Below, in pieces: positions 42,592 through 51,655 of a stretch of DNA of 64,000 nt; within the stretch, counting starts at the first letter, position 1, and each line of letters starts with the position of its first letter. The stretch is taken from contig NZ_BNEB01000005.1 in the NCBI RefSeq assembly GCF_016860545.1, positions 2,914,001 through 2,978,000 of the forward strand, written 5' to 3'. Origin of the DNA: Streptomyces asoensis. GTDB taxonomy: Bacteria > Actinomycetota > Actinomycetes > Streptomycetales > Streptomycetaceae. The translations under genes were made by a program, and so were the position numbers. A model generated the notes under the pieces. It ran no database searches. It saw nothing but the letters and a program-made list of their open reading frames with translations, and was not told the DNA's origin.

Positions 42592-45510
42592 CTGACTACG
42601 TTCCGAGAGCTCGGCATCCTTTCCGAGACCGCCGAGGCCCTTGAGGCCGTCGGCATCACCAGCCCGTTCCCCATCCAGGAGCTGACGCTCCCCGTCGCCC
42701 TCACGGGCACGGACGTCATCGGCCAGGCCAAGACGGGCACCGGCAAGACGCTCGGCTTCGGCCTCCCGCTCCTGGAGCGCGTGACCGTCCCCGCCGACGT
42801 CGAGGCCGGCCGCGCGCGTCCCGAGGACCTCACCGACGCGCCGCAGGCGCTCATCGTCGTCCCGACGCGTGAGCTGTGCACGCAGGTCACCAACGACCTG
42901 CTGACCGCGGGCAAGGTACGCAACGTGCGCGTCCTCGCCATCTACGGCGGCCGCGCCTACGAGCCCCAGGTCGAGGCCCTGAAGAAGGGCGTCGACGTCG
43001 TCGTCGGCACCCCGGGCCGGCTGCTGGACCTCGCGGGCCAGAAGAAGCTCGACCTCAAGCACATCAAGTCGCTCGTCCTCGACGAGGCCGACGAGATGCT
43101 CGACCTGGGCTTCCTGCCCGACGTCGAGAAGATCATCAACATGCTTCCGGTGAAGCGCCAGACCATGCTGTTCTCGGCGACCATGCCGGGCGCGGTCATC
43201 GGCCTCGCACGCCGCTACATGTCGCAGCCGACGCACATCAACGCGACCTCGCCCGACGACGCGGGCAGGACCGTCGCCAACACCAAGCAGCACGTCTACC
43301 GCGCGCACAACATGGACAAGCCCGAGATGGTGGCGCGCATCCTCCAGGCCGAGGGCCGCGGCCTGGTCATGGTGTTCTGCCGTACCAAGCGCACGGCGGC
43401 CGACCTGGCCGACCAGCTCCAGCAGCGCGGCTTCGCCTCCGGCGCGGTCCACGGCGACCTCGGCCAGGGCGCCCGCGAGCAGGCGCTGCGCGCCTTCCGC
43501 AACGGCAAGGTCGACGTCCTCGTCTGCACCGACGTCGCCGCCCGCGGCATCGACGTCGAGGGCGTGACCCACGTCATCAACTACCAGTCCCCCGAGGACG
43601 AGAAGACGTACCTGCACCGCATCGGCCGTACCGGTCGCGCGGGCGCCAAGGGCATCGCGATCACGCTGGTCGACTGGGACGACATCCCGCGCTGGCAGCT
43701 CATCAACAAGGCGCTGGAGCTGGACTTCAGCGACCCGCCGGAGACGTACTCCACCTCTCCGCACTTCTACGAGGACCTCGGCATCCCCGCGGGCACCAAG
43801 GGCATCCTGCCGCGCTCGGAGCGTACGCGCGCCGGGCTCGACGCCGAGGAGCTCGAGGACCTCGGCGAGCCGGGCGGCCGGGGTGCGCGCGGTCGTGGTG
43901 ACCGGGGCGGCCGTGACCGCGGCGGCCGCGGTGACCGGGGTGGCCGGGGCGAGTCCCGGTCCCGTTCCACCGACGAGCGGTCCGAGGAGCGTGAGCGTTC
44001 GGCGCGCACGCCCCGCCGCCGTCGCCGTACCCGCAACGGCTCGCCGCTCGACGCGACGCCCGCGCCCGCCGCGACCACCGCTGCGGCCCAGGCCCCGGTG
44101 ACCGAGCCGGCGCCGGTGAGCGACGAGGCCGCCGGTCCGCGCACCCCGCGCCGCCGTCGCCGCACCCGCAACGGTGCCGCGCAGGACGCCGTCGCCGCGA
44201 CGGCCGTGACGGCTTCCGCGCCCGCCGCCGAGGCTGTCGCCGAGGCCGCGGAGGCAGCCTCGGCGGCGGTCGAGGGCACCGTCCTGGACACCGCGGAGTC
44301 CGCACCGCAGGCCCCGGCCAGGACGCGCCGCCGCCGTACCCGCAAGACCGCCGAGACCGCCGCCGACGTCGTCGCGGACACGCAGTCCGTGGCGAGCGCT
44401 CCGGCCCCGGTGACGGAGGCGCCGGCCGCCGAGGCCGCCGCGCCCGTGGTGGCCGTCGACCCCGCCGAGGCCCCGGTGGCCGCACCGCGCCGCCGCACCC
44501 GCAAGGCGACGGCTGTGGCCGAGACCCCGGCCGGGACGGTCACGGCCGTCGACGCCCCGGAGGCCCTCGCGGCCGCCGAGACGGTGGTCAAGCCGCGCCG
44601 CACCCGCAAGACCGCGGCCACCGCCCCGGCCGAGACCGCAGTCGACACGGCGGAAGCCACCGAGGCCAAGCCCCGGGTGCGCCGCACCCGCAAGGCCACG
44701 GCCACGGCCGAGGCACCGGCCGCCACCGCCGACATCCCGGCCCAGGCGACCCCGGAAGCGGAAGCCACCAAGCCGCGCCGCACCCGCAAGACGGCCGCCG
44801 CGGCTCCGGCCGGGACCGCCGCCGAAGCCGCGGTCGACACGGCGGAAGCCACCGAGGCCAAGCCCCGGGTGCGCCGCACCCGCAAGGCCACGGCCGAGAC
44901 CGTCGTCGACACGGCGGAGACGGTCGAGGCCAAGCCGCGCCGTACCCGCAAGACCGCCGCCCCGGCGACGGTCGAGGCTCCGGTCGCGGAGGCCGAGGCC
45001 AAGCCGCGCCGCACCCGCAAGACGGCGGCTGCGGCCGAGGCCGCGCTCGACACGGCCGAGGCCGTGGAGGCGAAGCCGCGCCGTACCCGCAAGACCGCCG
45101 CCACGGCCGCCCAGGCCACGGCGACGGCGGCGGAGCCGGCCGCGGAGGCCGCCGCCGAGACGGTGGTCAAGCCCCGCCGCACCCGCAAGACCGCGGCCAC
45201 CGCCCCGGCCGAGACCGCAGCCGGGACCGCGGTCGACACGGCCGAGGCCACCGAGGCCAAGCCCCGGGTACGCCGCACCCGCAAGGCCACGGCCACGGCC
45301 GAGGCACCGGCCGCCACCGCCGACATCCCGGCCCAGGCGACCCCGGAAGCGGAAGCCACCAAGCCGCGCCGCACCCGCAAGACGGCCGCCACGGCTCCGG
45401 CCGGGACCGCCGCCGAAGCCGCGGTCGACACGGCGGAAGCCACCGAGGCCAAGCCCCGGGTGCGCCGCACCCGCAAGGCCACGGCCACGGCGGAGCCCGC
45501 GGACGGCTGA
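42592..45510 (+). CDS. DEAD-box RNA helicase with long basic repeat tail
   Basis: Protein of about 972 residues. The catalytic core (1-410) has PFPIQE (Q motif), GQAKTGTGKT (Walker A), PTRELCTQV, TPGRLLDL, LDEADEMLDL, LFSATMP and HRIGRTGRAG. Residues about 425-972 are a disordered tail: an RGG-like segment (GDRGGRDRGGRGDRG), then many KPRRTRKTA / RVRRTRKAT units in an Ala/Glu/Thr background. The core similarity (TTFRELGILSETAEAL) begins right at a CTG codon at 42592, with no ATG/GTG/TTG in frame between it and an upstream stop. The next in-frame GTG, at 42781, would delete the Walker A motif. SD AGAAGAGG is 7 bases upstream. Confidence 0.9.
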   Translation: MTTFRELGILSETAEALEAVGITSPFPIQELTLPVALTGTDVIGQAKTGTGKTLGFGLPLLERVTVPADVEAGRARPEDLTDAPQALIVVPTRELCTQVTNDLLTAGKVRNVRVLAIYGGRAYEPQVEALKKGVDVVVGTPGRLLDLAGQKKLDLKHIKSLVLDEADEMLDLGFLPDVEKIINMLPVKRQTMLFSATMPGAVIGLARRYMSQPTHINATSPDDAGRTVANTKQHVYRAHNMDKPEMVARILQAEGRGLVMVFCRTKRTAADLADQLQQRGFASGAVHGDLGQGAREQALRAFRNGKVDVLVCTDVAARGIDVEGVTHVINYQSPEDEKTYLHRIGRTGRAGAKGIAITLVDWDDIPRWQLINKALELDFSDPPETYSTSPHFYEDLGIPAGTKGILPRSERTRAGLDAEELEDLGEPGGRGARGRGDRGGRDRGGRGDRGGRGESRSRSTDERSEERERSARTPRRRRRTRNGSPLDATPAPAATTAAAQAPVTEPAPVSDEAAGPRTPRRRRRTRNGAAQDAVAATAVTASAPAAEAVAEAAEAASAAVEGTVLDTAESAPQAPARTRRRRTRKTAETAADVVADTQSVASAPAPVTEAPAAEAAAPVVAVDPAEAPVAAPRRRTRKATAVAETPAGTVTAVDAPEALAAAETVVKPRRTRKTAATAPAETAVDTAEATEAKPRVRRTRKATATAEAPAATADIPAQATPEAEATKPRRTRKTAAAAPAGTAAEAAVDTAEATEAKPRVRRTRKATAETVVDTAETVEAKPRRTRKTAAPATVEAPVAEAEAKPRRTRKTAAAAEAALDTAEAVEAKPRRTRKTAATAAQATATAAEPAAEAAAETVVKPRRTRKTAATAPAETAAGTAVDTAEATEAKPRVRRTRKATATAEAPAATADIPAQATPEAEATKPRRTRKTAATAPAGTAAEAAVDTAEATEAKPRVRRTRKATATAEPADG
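44581..45488 (+). repeat. Two near-identical ~310-bp copies within the helicase tail
   Basis: The stretch from ACGGTGGTCAAGCC at 44581 to about 44890 recurs at 45160 to about 45488 with a 9-base insertion and few substitutions, encoding the same block from ETVVKPRRTRKTAATAPAET to TEAKPRVRRTRKAT. Basic PRRTRK units occur singly throughout 44320-45490. Confidence 0.8.
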
Positions 45511-45524
45511 TCCGAGCGCACGAC

Positions 45525-45566
45525 CCGACGGCCCGGTCCCCCCTCGTCGAGGGGCCGGGCCGTCGG
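45525..45566 (+). terminator. Terminator after the DEAD helicase gene
   Basis: CCGACGGCCCGGTCCCC pairs with GGGGCCGGGCCGTCGG (one-base bulge) around a CTCGTCGA loop. Confidence 0.7.
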
Positions 45567-45636
45567 CGTTCCCGTCGGCGTCCCGGGACCGGTCCCGCCC
45601 ACGGCGCACCGCATGCCCTCCCGGTAGCCTCGGGAC

Positions 45637-46530
45637 GTGACCGAGTCGAGCTCCCCCTCCCCCTTCCCGCCGCCTCCCGGAGCGCGGGCGTACCACCTGC
45701 GGACCGGGCGCGGCCGGTTCGCCGTGGTCGACGCGCCCGTGCCCGACGGCGTCGAGCCCCGCGGTGTCGCGCTGCTGATGCCCGGCTTCACCGGGAGCAA
45801 GGAGGACTTCCACCGGTTGCACGGGCCGCTCGCGGCCCGCGGCTACCGGGTCGTCGCCGTGGACGGACGGGGGCAGAACGAGTCCGACGGGCCCGCCGAC
45901 GACGAATCTCCTTACGCTCGCGAGGAGTTGGCGCGGGACGCGCTGGCCCAGGCGGCGGCACTGGACACCCCCCTGCACCTCGTCGGGCACTCCCTGGGCG
46001 GCCAGATCGCCCGGGCCGCCGTGCTCCTCGACCCCTCCCCCTTCGTCTCGTTCACGCTCATGGCCTCGGGTCCGGCCGAGATCTCGGAATCCCAGAAGCA
46101 GCGCGTGAAACTGCTGCACGACGCGCTCGCGGTGATGACGATGCCGCAGGTGTGGGAGGCGATCCTCGCGATGGGGCCACCGGAGGAGGTGGGCGGGCCG
46201 GCCAGCGGTTCCCTCGCACCCGAACTGCTGCGCCGACGCTGGCTGAACCACAAGCCCGCGCAACTCCTGGCGACGGGGCGCCAGTTGCTGGCCGAACCGA
46301 ACCGGGTGGCCGAACTCGCCGCCGTGGCACTGCCGTTCCACGTCCTGTCGGGCGCGCTGGACGACACCTGGCCGGTCCCCCTGCTCGACGCCATGGCCGT
46401 GGAGCTGGGCGCGCGCCGGACGATCATCGCGGGCGCCGAGCACTCGCCGAACCAGGAGCAGCCCCTGGCGACCGCGCGGGCGCTCGCCGACTTCTTCGAC
46501 CTGCACCCCGGGGACAGGAACCGTCCGTAG
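45637..46530 (+). CDS. Alpha/beta hydrolase
   Basis: Protein of 297 residues. LMPGFTGSKEDFHRL (oxyanion), HLVGHSLGGQIAR (Ser nucleophile about 112), Asp in SGALDDTWP and His in GAEHSPNQEQP complete the triad. Starts at GTG 45637; the first 12 residues are Ser/Pro-rich. No signal peptide. It is convergent with the NYN gene, with a 31-base gap containing only a G-run. Specificity unknown. Confidence 0.85.
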   Translation: MTESSSPSPFPPPPGARAYHLRTGRGRFAVVDAPVPDGVEPRGVALLMPGFTGSKEDFHRLHGPLAARGYRVVAVDGRGQNESDGPADDESPYAREELARDALAQAAALDTPLHLVGHSLGGQIARAAVLLDPSPFVSFTLMASGPAEISESQKQRVKLLHDALAVMTMPQVWEAILAMGPPEEVGGPASGSLAPELLRRRWLNHKPAQLLATGRQLLAEPNRVAELAAVALPFHVLSGALDDTWPVPLLDAMAVELGARRTIIAGAEHSPNQEQPLATARALADFFDLHPGDRNRP

Positions 46531-46561
46531 CCGGACCCGGCGTCCGCGGGGGGGGCGGGTT

Positions 46562-47482
46562 CTAGTACTGCGTCTGGACGTGTTCCCAGAAGCCGTCCCG
46601 CAGCGCACGCCTGAGGTCGGCCTGGCCGCGCAGGGAGTACTGGAGGATGCCCTCGGCCTCCACGAGGAGGTCCTGGTCGACGGAGCCCGGGAGGTAGGGG
46701 TGACCGGGCAGCAGCTCCGCCAGCGCCTGTCTGCCCCGCGCCGACAGCCACTTCGCCGCGACCTGCGCCCCGACGAAGCGGACGGCCTCCCGGGTGGGCC
46801 GGTTCACGCCGGCCTGCTCGTAGGCCGCGGCGGTGCGCCGTGAGACGTACGGCTTGAAGAAGTCCAGGTCGAGGGTGCGCTGGCTGTCGACCTCCCAGAG
46901 CAGCGGCTCGGCCTGGTTGCGGCCCTCCGGCGCCTCGATGCCCCACAGGTGCACGCGGGCGCCGTACCCCTGGGCGGCCTCCACCGCCGAGACCAGGTCC
47001 TCGTCACCGCCGAGCAGGGCCGCGTCGCTGATCGCCCGGTGCCGGGCCAGGGACTCCAGGTCCGTGCGGATCAGCGAATCGACGCCCTTCTGCTGGTTGT
47101 TGGCGTTCAGGTTGCCCAACCGGACCTTGACGTCGGGCAGTTCGGCGATGCACTGCTGCTCGGTGGTGTGGATGCGGCGCCGGGCGCCGTCGTACCAGTA
47201 GACGCGCAGCAGCCGGCTGTCGGCGAAGATCGAACGGGCGCGGTCGATGAGCGCCTCGATGAGGCCCTCGGCGTCGAGGTCGAAGGCCCGGCGGTCCTCG
47301 GTCCCGGCCACCAGACGGCCCGCCGCCGCGTACAGGTACCCCGCGTCCACGAAGATCGCGTGGGTGGAGGGCGTCTTGGCCACCTCGGCAAGCATGCGGG
47401 TGAGCAGCTCGTTCGTGCGGTCGATGCGGGCGGCGAGGGCCGGGAGGTCGTCGTTCATCGCGTCCATTGTTCCGGTGGTCAC
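46562..47482 (-). CDS. NYN-domain (PIN-like) protein
   Basis: Protein of 306 residues. The NYN nuclease-type fold has its acidic residues in HAIFVDAGYLYAA (about 45), GVDSLIRTDLESLA (about 130) and ALLGGDEDLVSAVEAA (about 160). The C-terminal 90 residues form a helical domain without a clear name. NYN proteins are RNases or RNA-binding. Starts possible at GTG 47482 or at the internal ATG codons (MDAMNDDL). The upstream region is shared with the sigma-R-type promoter reading the other way. Confidence 0.8.
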   Translation of the reverse strand: MTTGTMDAMNDDLPALAARIDRTNELLTRMLAEVAKTPSTHAIFVDAGYLYAAAGRLVAGTEDRRAFDLDAEGLIEALIDRARSIFADSRLLRVYWYDGARRRIHTTEQQCIAELPDVKVRLGNLNANNQQKGVDSLIRTDLESLARHRAISDAALLGGDEDLVSAVEAAQGYGARVHLWGIEAPEGRNQAEPLLWEVDSQRTLDLDFFKPYVSRRTAAAYEQAGVNRPTREAVRFVGAQVAAKWLSARGRQALAELLPGHPYLPGSVDQDLLVEAEGILQYSLRGQADLRRALRDGFWEHVQTQY

Positions 47483-47569
47483 GCTGCGAACACAACCGGT
47501 CCCGTTCAGTCCCCGTCGAACTCTCTTACTCGTTAGTAATTAGTCGTTCGAAAAATTTCTTTAGCGTAG

Positions 47570-47595
47570 GGAATGTTTGTAACACGCACCCCGTT
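47570..47595 (+). promoter_or_regulatory. Sigma-R-type promoter before the 50-residue gene
   Basis: GGAAT (47570-47574), exactly 18 bases, GTT (47593-47595), in the most AT-rich stretch of the window. A TTGACT at 47594 could be an additional -35. Confidence 0.6.
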
Positions 47596-47654
47596 GACTC
47601 CCTACGTAACCAAGTAGTTCTCCTCAGGAGGATGACCAGACGAAGGGAGAAGCC

Positions 47655-47807
47655 ATGCGCTTCGAAATCATGCGACTCGACGACGTCGACGGTACCCCCG
47701 TGGACAGCACCGTCGTGGACGCCGCCTCCGTCAACCGGATCGTTCAGCAGGCCGCCGCCATCGGGCAGCGACTGTGGATCCGTCCGGCCGGCACCACGGC
47801 CTCATAA
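47655..47807 (+). CDS. 50-residue small protein
   Basis: MRFEIMRLDDVDGTPVDSTV and onward, 50 residues, soluble, mixed charge, ending RLWIRPAGTTAS before TAA. The ATG at 47655 follows GAAGGGAG. It stands alone between its promoter and a strong terminator, so it is probably a true monocistronic gene. No domain recognised. The sigma-R-type promoter suggests a thiol-stress role. Confidence 0.75.
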   Translation: MRFEIMRLDDVDGTPVDSTVVDAASVNRIVQQAAAIGQRLWIRPAGTTAS

Positions 47808-47828
47808 CGCGGATCCCTCTACAGTTTC

Positions 47829-47863
47829 GGAGCCCCCCTGCGGCGTCGCCGCAGGGGGGCTCC
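47829..47863. terminator. Bidirectional terminator
   Basis: 17-base arms GGAGCCCCCCTGCGGCG / CGCCGCAGGGGGGCTCC meeting at a single T, between the 50-residue gene and convergent marC. Confidence 0.8.
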
Positions 47864-47889
47864 GCGCGTGCGCGCCGGGGCCGGGCCGG

Positions 47890-48495
47890 TCAGCCGGCCC
47901 GGATCACCTGGGTGACGCCGTTGATGATCTGCTGCACGGCGATCGCGGAGAGCATCATGCCCGCGAGCCTGGTCACGAGGACCACACCGCCGTCCTTGAT
48001 GACCCGGATGATCAGCAGCGAGTACCGCATCACCAGCCAGAGCACGACATGGATGGCGAGGATGGCCGTCCAGAGCGAGACCTGCGTCGTCACCGTGTCG
48101 GCCTTCTGGACGGCGAGGATGACGGACACGATCGCGCCCGGCCCGGCCAGCAGGGGCATACCCAGCGGAACGAGGGCGACGTTGACATCCTTGGTCTGCT
48201 GGGGCTCGTCGTTCTTGCCGGTGAGCAGGTCGAGCGCGATCAGCAGGAGCAGCAGGCCGCCCGCGATCATCAGGGCGGGTACCGAGACGTGCAGGTAGTC
48301 GAGGATCTGGTGCCCCAGGAGTCCGAAGACGGTGATGACCCCGCCCGCCACGCAGACCGCCTGGAAGGCCATCCGCTTCTGCACCTTGGCGGGGCGGCCG
48401 GCGGTCAGCGCGAGGAAGATCGGGGTGATCCCGGGGGGATCCATGATGACGAACAGGGTGAGGAAGAGGGAGCCGAAGACGGCGAAGTCGAACAT
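47890..48495 (-). CDS. MarC-family integral membrane protein
   Basis: Protein of 201 residues with six hydrophobic helices, the family start FLTLFVIMDPPGITPIFLAL and the VPLGMPLLAGPGAIVSVIL loop of the MarC/NAAT family. Function in bacteria is unresolved; the multiple-drug-resistance name is historical. ATG at 48495. It is 52 bases downstream of the PHP gene, likely co-transcribed. Confidence 0.88.
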   Translation of the reverse strand: MFDFAVFGSLFLTLFVIMDPPGITPIFLALTAGRPAKVQKRMAFQAVCVAGGVITVFGLLGHQILDYLHVSVPALMIAGGLLLLLIALDLLTGKNDEPQQTKDVNVALVPLGMPLLAGPGAIVSVILAVQKADTVTTQVSLWTAILAIHVVLWLVMRYSLLIIRVIKDGGVVLVTRLAGMMLSAIAVQQIINGVTQVIRAG

Positions 48496-48547
48496 CAGTA
48501 CTGAAGCCTTGCGGGAAAGGGGTGGACCGGTGGGCGCGGAGGGGAGC

Positions 48548-49405
48548 TCAGGCCCCGCCGGTCCCCGGCACCGGGAACGCCCCGGTCGCCCGCCGGGTGA
48601 TCTCGCCGTACACCTCGGGATGGGTCGTGTACTCGCCGAGCACACAGGTCTTGCGGCTGCCGTGGTAGTCCGACGACCCGGTGACCAGCAGTCCCAGATC
48701 GGCGGCCAGGGCGCGCAGCCCGGCGCGCGTGTCCGCGTCGTGGTCCATGTGGTCGACCTCGATGCCGTCCAGGCCCGCGGCGGCCAGCTCGGCGATCTGC
48801 GACTCGGACACCGTGCGGCCGCGCTTGCTCGCGCCCGGGTGGGCGAAGACGGTGACGCCGCCCGCGCCCTTGACCAGCCGGATCGCCTCGAAGGGGTCGG
48901 TCTCGTGCTTGGCCACGTGGGCCCGGCCGCCGTCGGCGAGCCAGTCCCGGGTGAAGGCGTCGTTCACCGTCGGCACGACGCCGAGCTCGACCAGCGCGGT
49001 GGCGACGTGCGGCCGGCCGACGGAGCCCTCCCCCGCGATCCGCGCGACCTGCTCCCACGTGACGCCCACACCCAGTTCGTTGAGCCGGGCGACCATGGCC
49101 CGCGCCCGCGGGACCCGGTCGTCGCGCACCAGCTCGCGCTCGGCGAGCAGGGCGGGCTCCTCGGGGTCGAAGAGGTAGGCCAGCATGTGCATGCTGACGC
49201 CGTCGAGCCGGCAGGACAGTTCGGCGCCGGTGACGAGCGTGAGGCCCGGCGGCAGCGCGGCGACGGCCTCGGCGTGGCCGCGGGTGGTGTCGTGGTCGGT
49301 CAGCGCGACGACGTCCAGCCCGGCCGCGGCCGCGTTGCGCACCAGCTCGGCGGGCGTGTCCGTGCCGTCCGAAGCCGTGGAGTGGCAGTGCAGATCGATG
49401 CGCAC
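48548..49405 (-). CDS. PHP-domain phosphoesterase
   Basis: Protein of 285 residues. Metal ligands in MRIDLHCHSTASDGTDTP (HxH), ALTDHDTTRGHAEA, FAHPGASKRGR and VTGSSDYHGSRK. Relative of RNase AM/TrpH-YciV 3',5'-nucleoside bisphosphate phosphatases and 5'-3' exoribonucleases. Cytosolic. Substrate by family only. Confidence 0.88.
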   Translation of the reverse strand: MRIDLHCHSTASDGTDTPAELVRNAAAAGLDVVALTDHDTTRGHAEAVAALPPGLTLVTGAELSCRLDGVSMHMLAYLFDPEEPALLAERELVRDDRVPRARAMVARLNELGVGVTWEQVARIAGEGSVGRPHVATALVELGVVPTVNDAFTRDWLADGGRAHVAKHETDPFEAIRLVKGAGGVTVFAHPGASKRGRTVSESQIAELAAAGLDGIEVDHMDHDADTRAGLRALAADLGLLVTGSSDYHGSRKTCVLGEYTTHPEVYGEITRRATGAFPVPGTGGA

Positions 49406-49604
49406 GACGCGGACTCCAGGCGGGACGGAACGGAAGGGGACGCTCCAGCATAGCCGCAGTCCGGCCCCCTCCTGTCACACCCGAAACCCCGTAGCGCCCC
49501 CTACACCCCGGCCGCGAACGTCACGGCGGAGCCACCTCGGGACGGAGAGGGCATCGCGGCGGAGCCCGCGTCACGGCGGAGCGGGCATCGCGACGCGGCC
49601 GCCG

Positions 49605-50246
49605 TCAGGGCTTGAGGAGTCTCGGGGACAGCGCCCCGCACGGTACGAGTTCCACCTCGGCGCCGGCGTCCCGCAGATCCGTGAGCACGAGTTCGTCGTA
49701 CATCAGGAGCCCGGACTGCTCGGGCCAGACCACCGCCCACAGCCACAGCCCGCGCGCCTCACCCGCGAAGACGGCCCGGTCGTCCGGCGTGGCCGAGACA
49801 TGCCAGAGCGGGGTCGGGCGGCCGGCTGCCAGGACCTTCGCCTGCGGGGGTTTCTCGACACTCATGTACGGACCGGGGTCGGGTCCGTCGACGCCGGCGT
49901 AGCGCGCGCCGAGCCCGACACCCAGTTCCTCGGCGACGAGGATCAGCTCACCCATCCCGCCGAGCGGACCGGGACCGGTGCAGGCGACCGCGGTGGCGCG
50001 GCCTCCGCTGCGGTCGTCACCCGCGTACGTGACGCCCGTGAAGAGCCAGCCGACGGGCAGCGGCCACGGCATCCACACGGGCACCTGAGTGCGGTGCACG
50101 ACGACGCTGAGCGCCTCGACGCTCGGCGGGATCACGGGCTGGAGCGGATACACCGTCCCGTGTGCGTCGCACTGCCAGGAATCGGCGAAGAGTCCGGGAG
50201 CCCTGACCCGGCCACCACACTTCGGGCAACTGGGTTCGCCCCTCAT
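49605..50246 (-). CDS. Conserved protein with N-terminal zinc ribbon (DUF6758-like)
   Basis: Protein of 213 residues. A zinc ribbon (CPKCGGRVR...WQCDAHG) leads into a beta-rich domain with VHRTQVPVWMPWPLPVGW. This architecture recurs in Streptomyces as a conserved hypothetical. No membrane segments. The 199 bases after it (49406-49604, downstream side) show only GC-rich repeats of GGCGGAGC type. Confidence 0.75.
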   Translation of the reverse strand: MRGEPSCPKCGGRVRAPGLFADSWQCDAHGTVYPLQPVIPPSVEALSVVVHRTQVPVWMPWPLPVGWLFTGVTYAGDDRSGGRATAVACTGPGPLGGMGELILVAEELGVGLGARYAGVDGPDPGPYMSVEKPPQAKVLAAGRPTPLWHVSATPDDRAVFAGEARGLWLWAVVWPEQSGLLMYDELVLTDLRDAGAEVELVPCGALSPRLLKP

Positions 50247-50335
50247 AGAGCCCCACGGTCCTACCCGAGCACGCCCACGTCAAGGACGATCACCCGTCCG
50301 GACGGAAGGGACCACCCGAAGAAGGTAGATGTAAC

Positions 50336-50365
50336 TTGCATTCATTAGGCACCCTAACCTACTGT
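50336..50365 (+). promoter_or_regulatory. MFS promoter with iron-box-like operator
   Basis: TTGCAT (50336-50341), 18-base spacer, TACTGT (50360-50365). The spacer holds TTAGG-CAC-CCTAA (50345-50357), overlapping CCTAACCTA, which resembles half of the DmdR/IdeR iron box. An iron-bound repressor there would block the polymerase. Confidence 0.5.
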
Positions 50366-50405
50366 GTGTATATACCAACCATCTTGCTGAGGGGTGAGAG
50401 GAACC

Positions 50406-51629
50406 ATGGACCCATTCGAAGCGGGAGCCGGAAGCATCCTGCGGCAGCCGAAGGCGGTGTGGGCGACGGCCGGCGCCTCCGTCGTCGCCTTCATGGGCAT
50501 CGGCCTCGTCGACCCGATCCTGCCGTCCATCGCCCAGGGGCTGGACGCCACGGCCGGCCAGGTCTCCCTGCTCTTCACCTCGTACTTCCTGATCACCGCC
50601 TTCGCGATGCTGCTGACCGGCTTCGTCTCCAGCCGCATCGGCGGCCGCCGGACGCTGCTGCTGGGCCTCGCCCTCGTCGTCGTCTTCGCCGCACTGGCGG
50701 GCACCTCGGGCTCGGTCGGCGAACTGGTCGGCTTCCGGGCGGGCTGGGGCCTCGGCAACGCGCTGTTCGTGTCGACCGCGCTGGCCGTGATCGTCGGCGC
50801 GGCGGCCGGCGGCAGCGCGGCCGCGATCCTGCTGTACGAGTCCGCCCTCGGCCTCGGCATGGCCTGCGGACCGCTGCTGGGCGCGCTGCTCGGCAACGCC
50901 AGCTGGCGCTACCCCTTCTTCGGCACCGCGTTCCTGATGGCGGTCGGCTTCCTGTGCATCACGGCGTTCCTCAAGGAGCAGCCGAAGCCGGCCCGCAGGA
51001 TCTCCGTCCTGGACCCGCTCAGGGCGCTCGGCCACGGAGGGCTCGCCTCCGCCGCCGCCTCGGCGTTCTTCTACAACTACACGTTCTTCACCGTGCTGGC
51101 CTTCACCCCGTTCGTGCTGAACATGACCCCGTACAGGTCGGGTGCGGTGTTCTTCGCCTGGGGTGTGCTGCTCGCGGTCTTCTCGGTCCTCGTGGCACCG
51201 TGGCTCCAGAAGAGGTTCGGCTCGCTGAAGGTGCTCGGCGGCTCGCTGGTGCTGCTGGCCGCCGACGTCCTCGCCCTCGGGTACGGCGACCACACCACGG
51301 CGGTGGTCTGCACGATCGCGTCGGGCGCGTTCATCGGCGTGAACAACACCGTCTACACGGAGCTGGCGCTCGGCGTCTCGGACGCCCCGCGCCCGGTGGC
51401 CAGCGCCGGATACAACTTCGTCCGGTGGTTCGCGGCCGCGGCGGCGCCCTACTTCGCGCCGAAGATCGAGGAGTGGACCGACATCCGCGTCCCGTTCGCC
51501 GTCGCGGCGGTCACCGCGGTCCTCGGCGCGGTCGTGGTCGTCGTCCGCCGCAAGGCGCTCACCCACGAGGCCGAGGAACTGGAGCCGAAGCACGCGACCG
51601 AGGACGGGGTCACGGTCTTCGCCGGCTGA
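50406..51629 (+). CDS. MFS transporter
   Basis: Protein of 407 residues with 12 predicted helices, the helix-1 segment GIGLVDPILPSIAQGL and loop-2 motif GFVSSRIGGRRTLLLG. Similar to drug/metabolite exporters. ATG at 50406 preferred over GTG 50394 because GAGAGG lies before it. The iron-box-like operator suggests export of a siderophore or iron-linked metabolite (inference). Ends in a convergent terminator. Confidence 0.88.
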   Translation: MDPFEAGAGSILRQPKAVWATAGASVVAFMGIGLVDPILPSIAQGLDATAGQVSLLFTSYFLITAFAMLLTGFVSSRIGGRRTLLLGLALVVVFAALAGTSGSVGELVGFRAGWGLGNALFVSTALAVIVGAAAGGSAAAILLYESALGLGMACGPLLGALLGNASWRYPFFGTAFLMAVGFLCITAFLKEQPKPARRISVLDPLRALGHGGLASAAASAFFYNYTFFTVLAFTPFVLNMTPYRSGAVFFAWGVLLAVFSVLVAPWLQKRFGSLKVLGGSLVLLAADVLALGYGDHTTAVVCTIASGAFIGVNNTVYTELALGVSDAPRPVASAGYNFVRWFAAAAAPYFAPKIEEWTDIRVPFAVAAVTAVLGAVVVVVRRKALTHEAEELEPKHATEDGVTVFAG

Positions 51630-51655
51630 GCCGAGCCGGCGGACCGCCGGCCGGC

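Noticed and set aside
41449..46608. A 1719-codon minus-strand frame through the DEAD helicase gene
   Set aside because: It is an antisense shadow caused by GC bias joined to the real ferritin-like gene; only 41449-42177 has family similarity.
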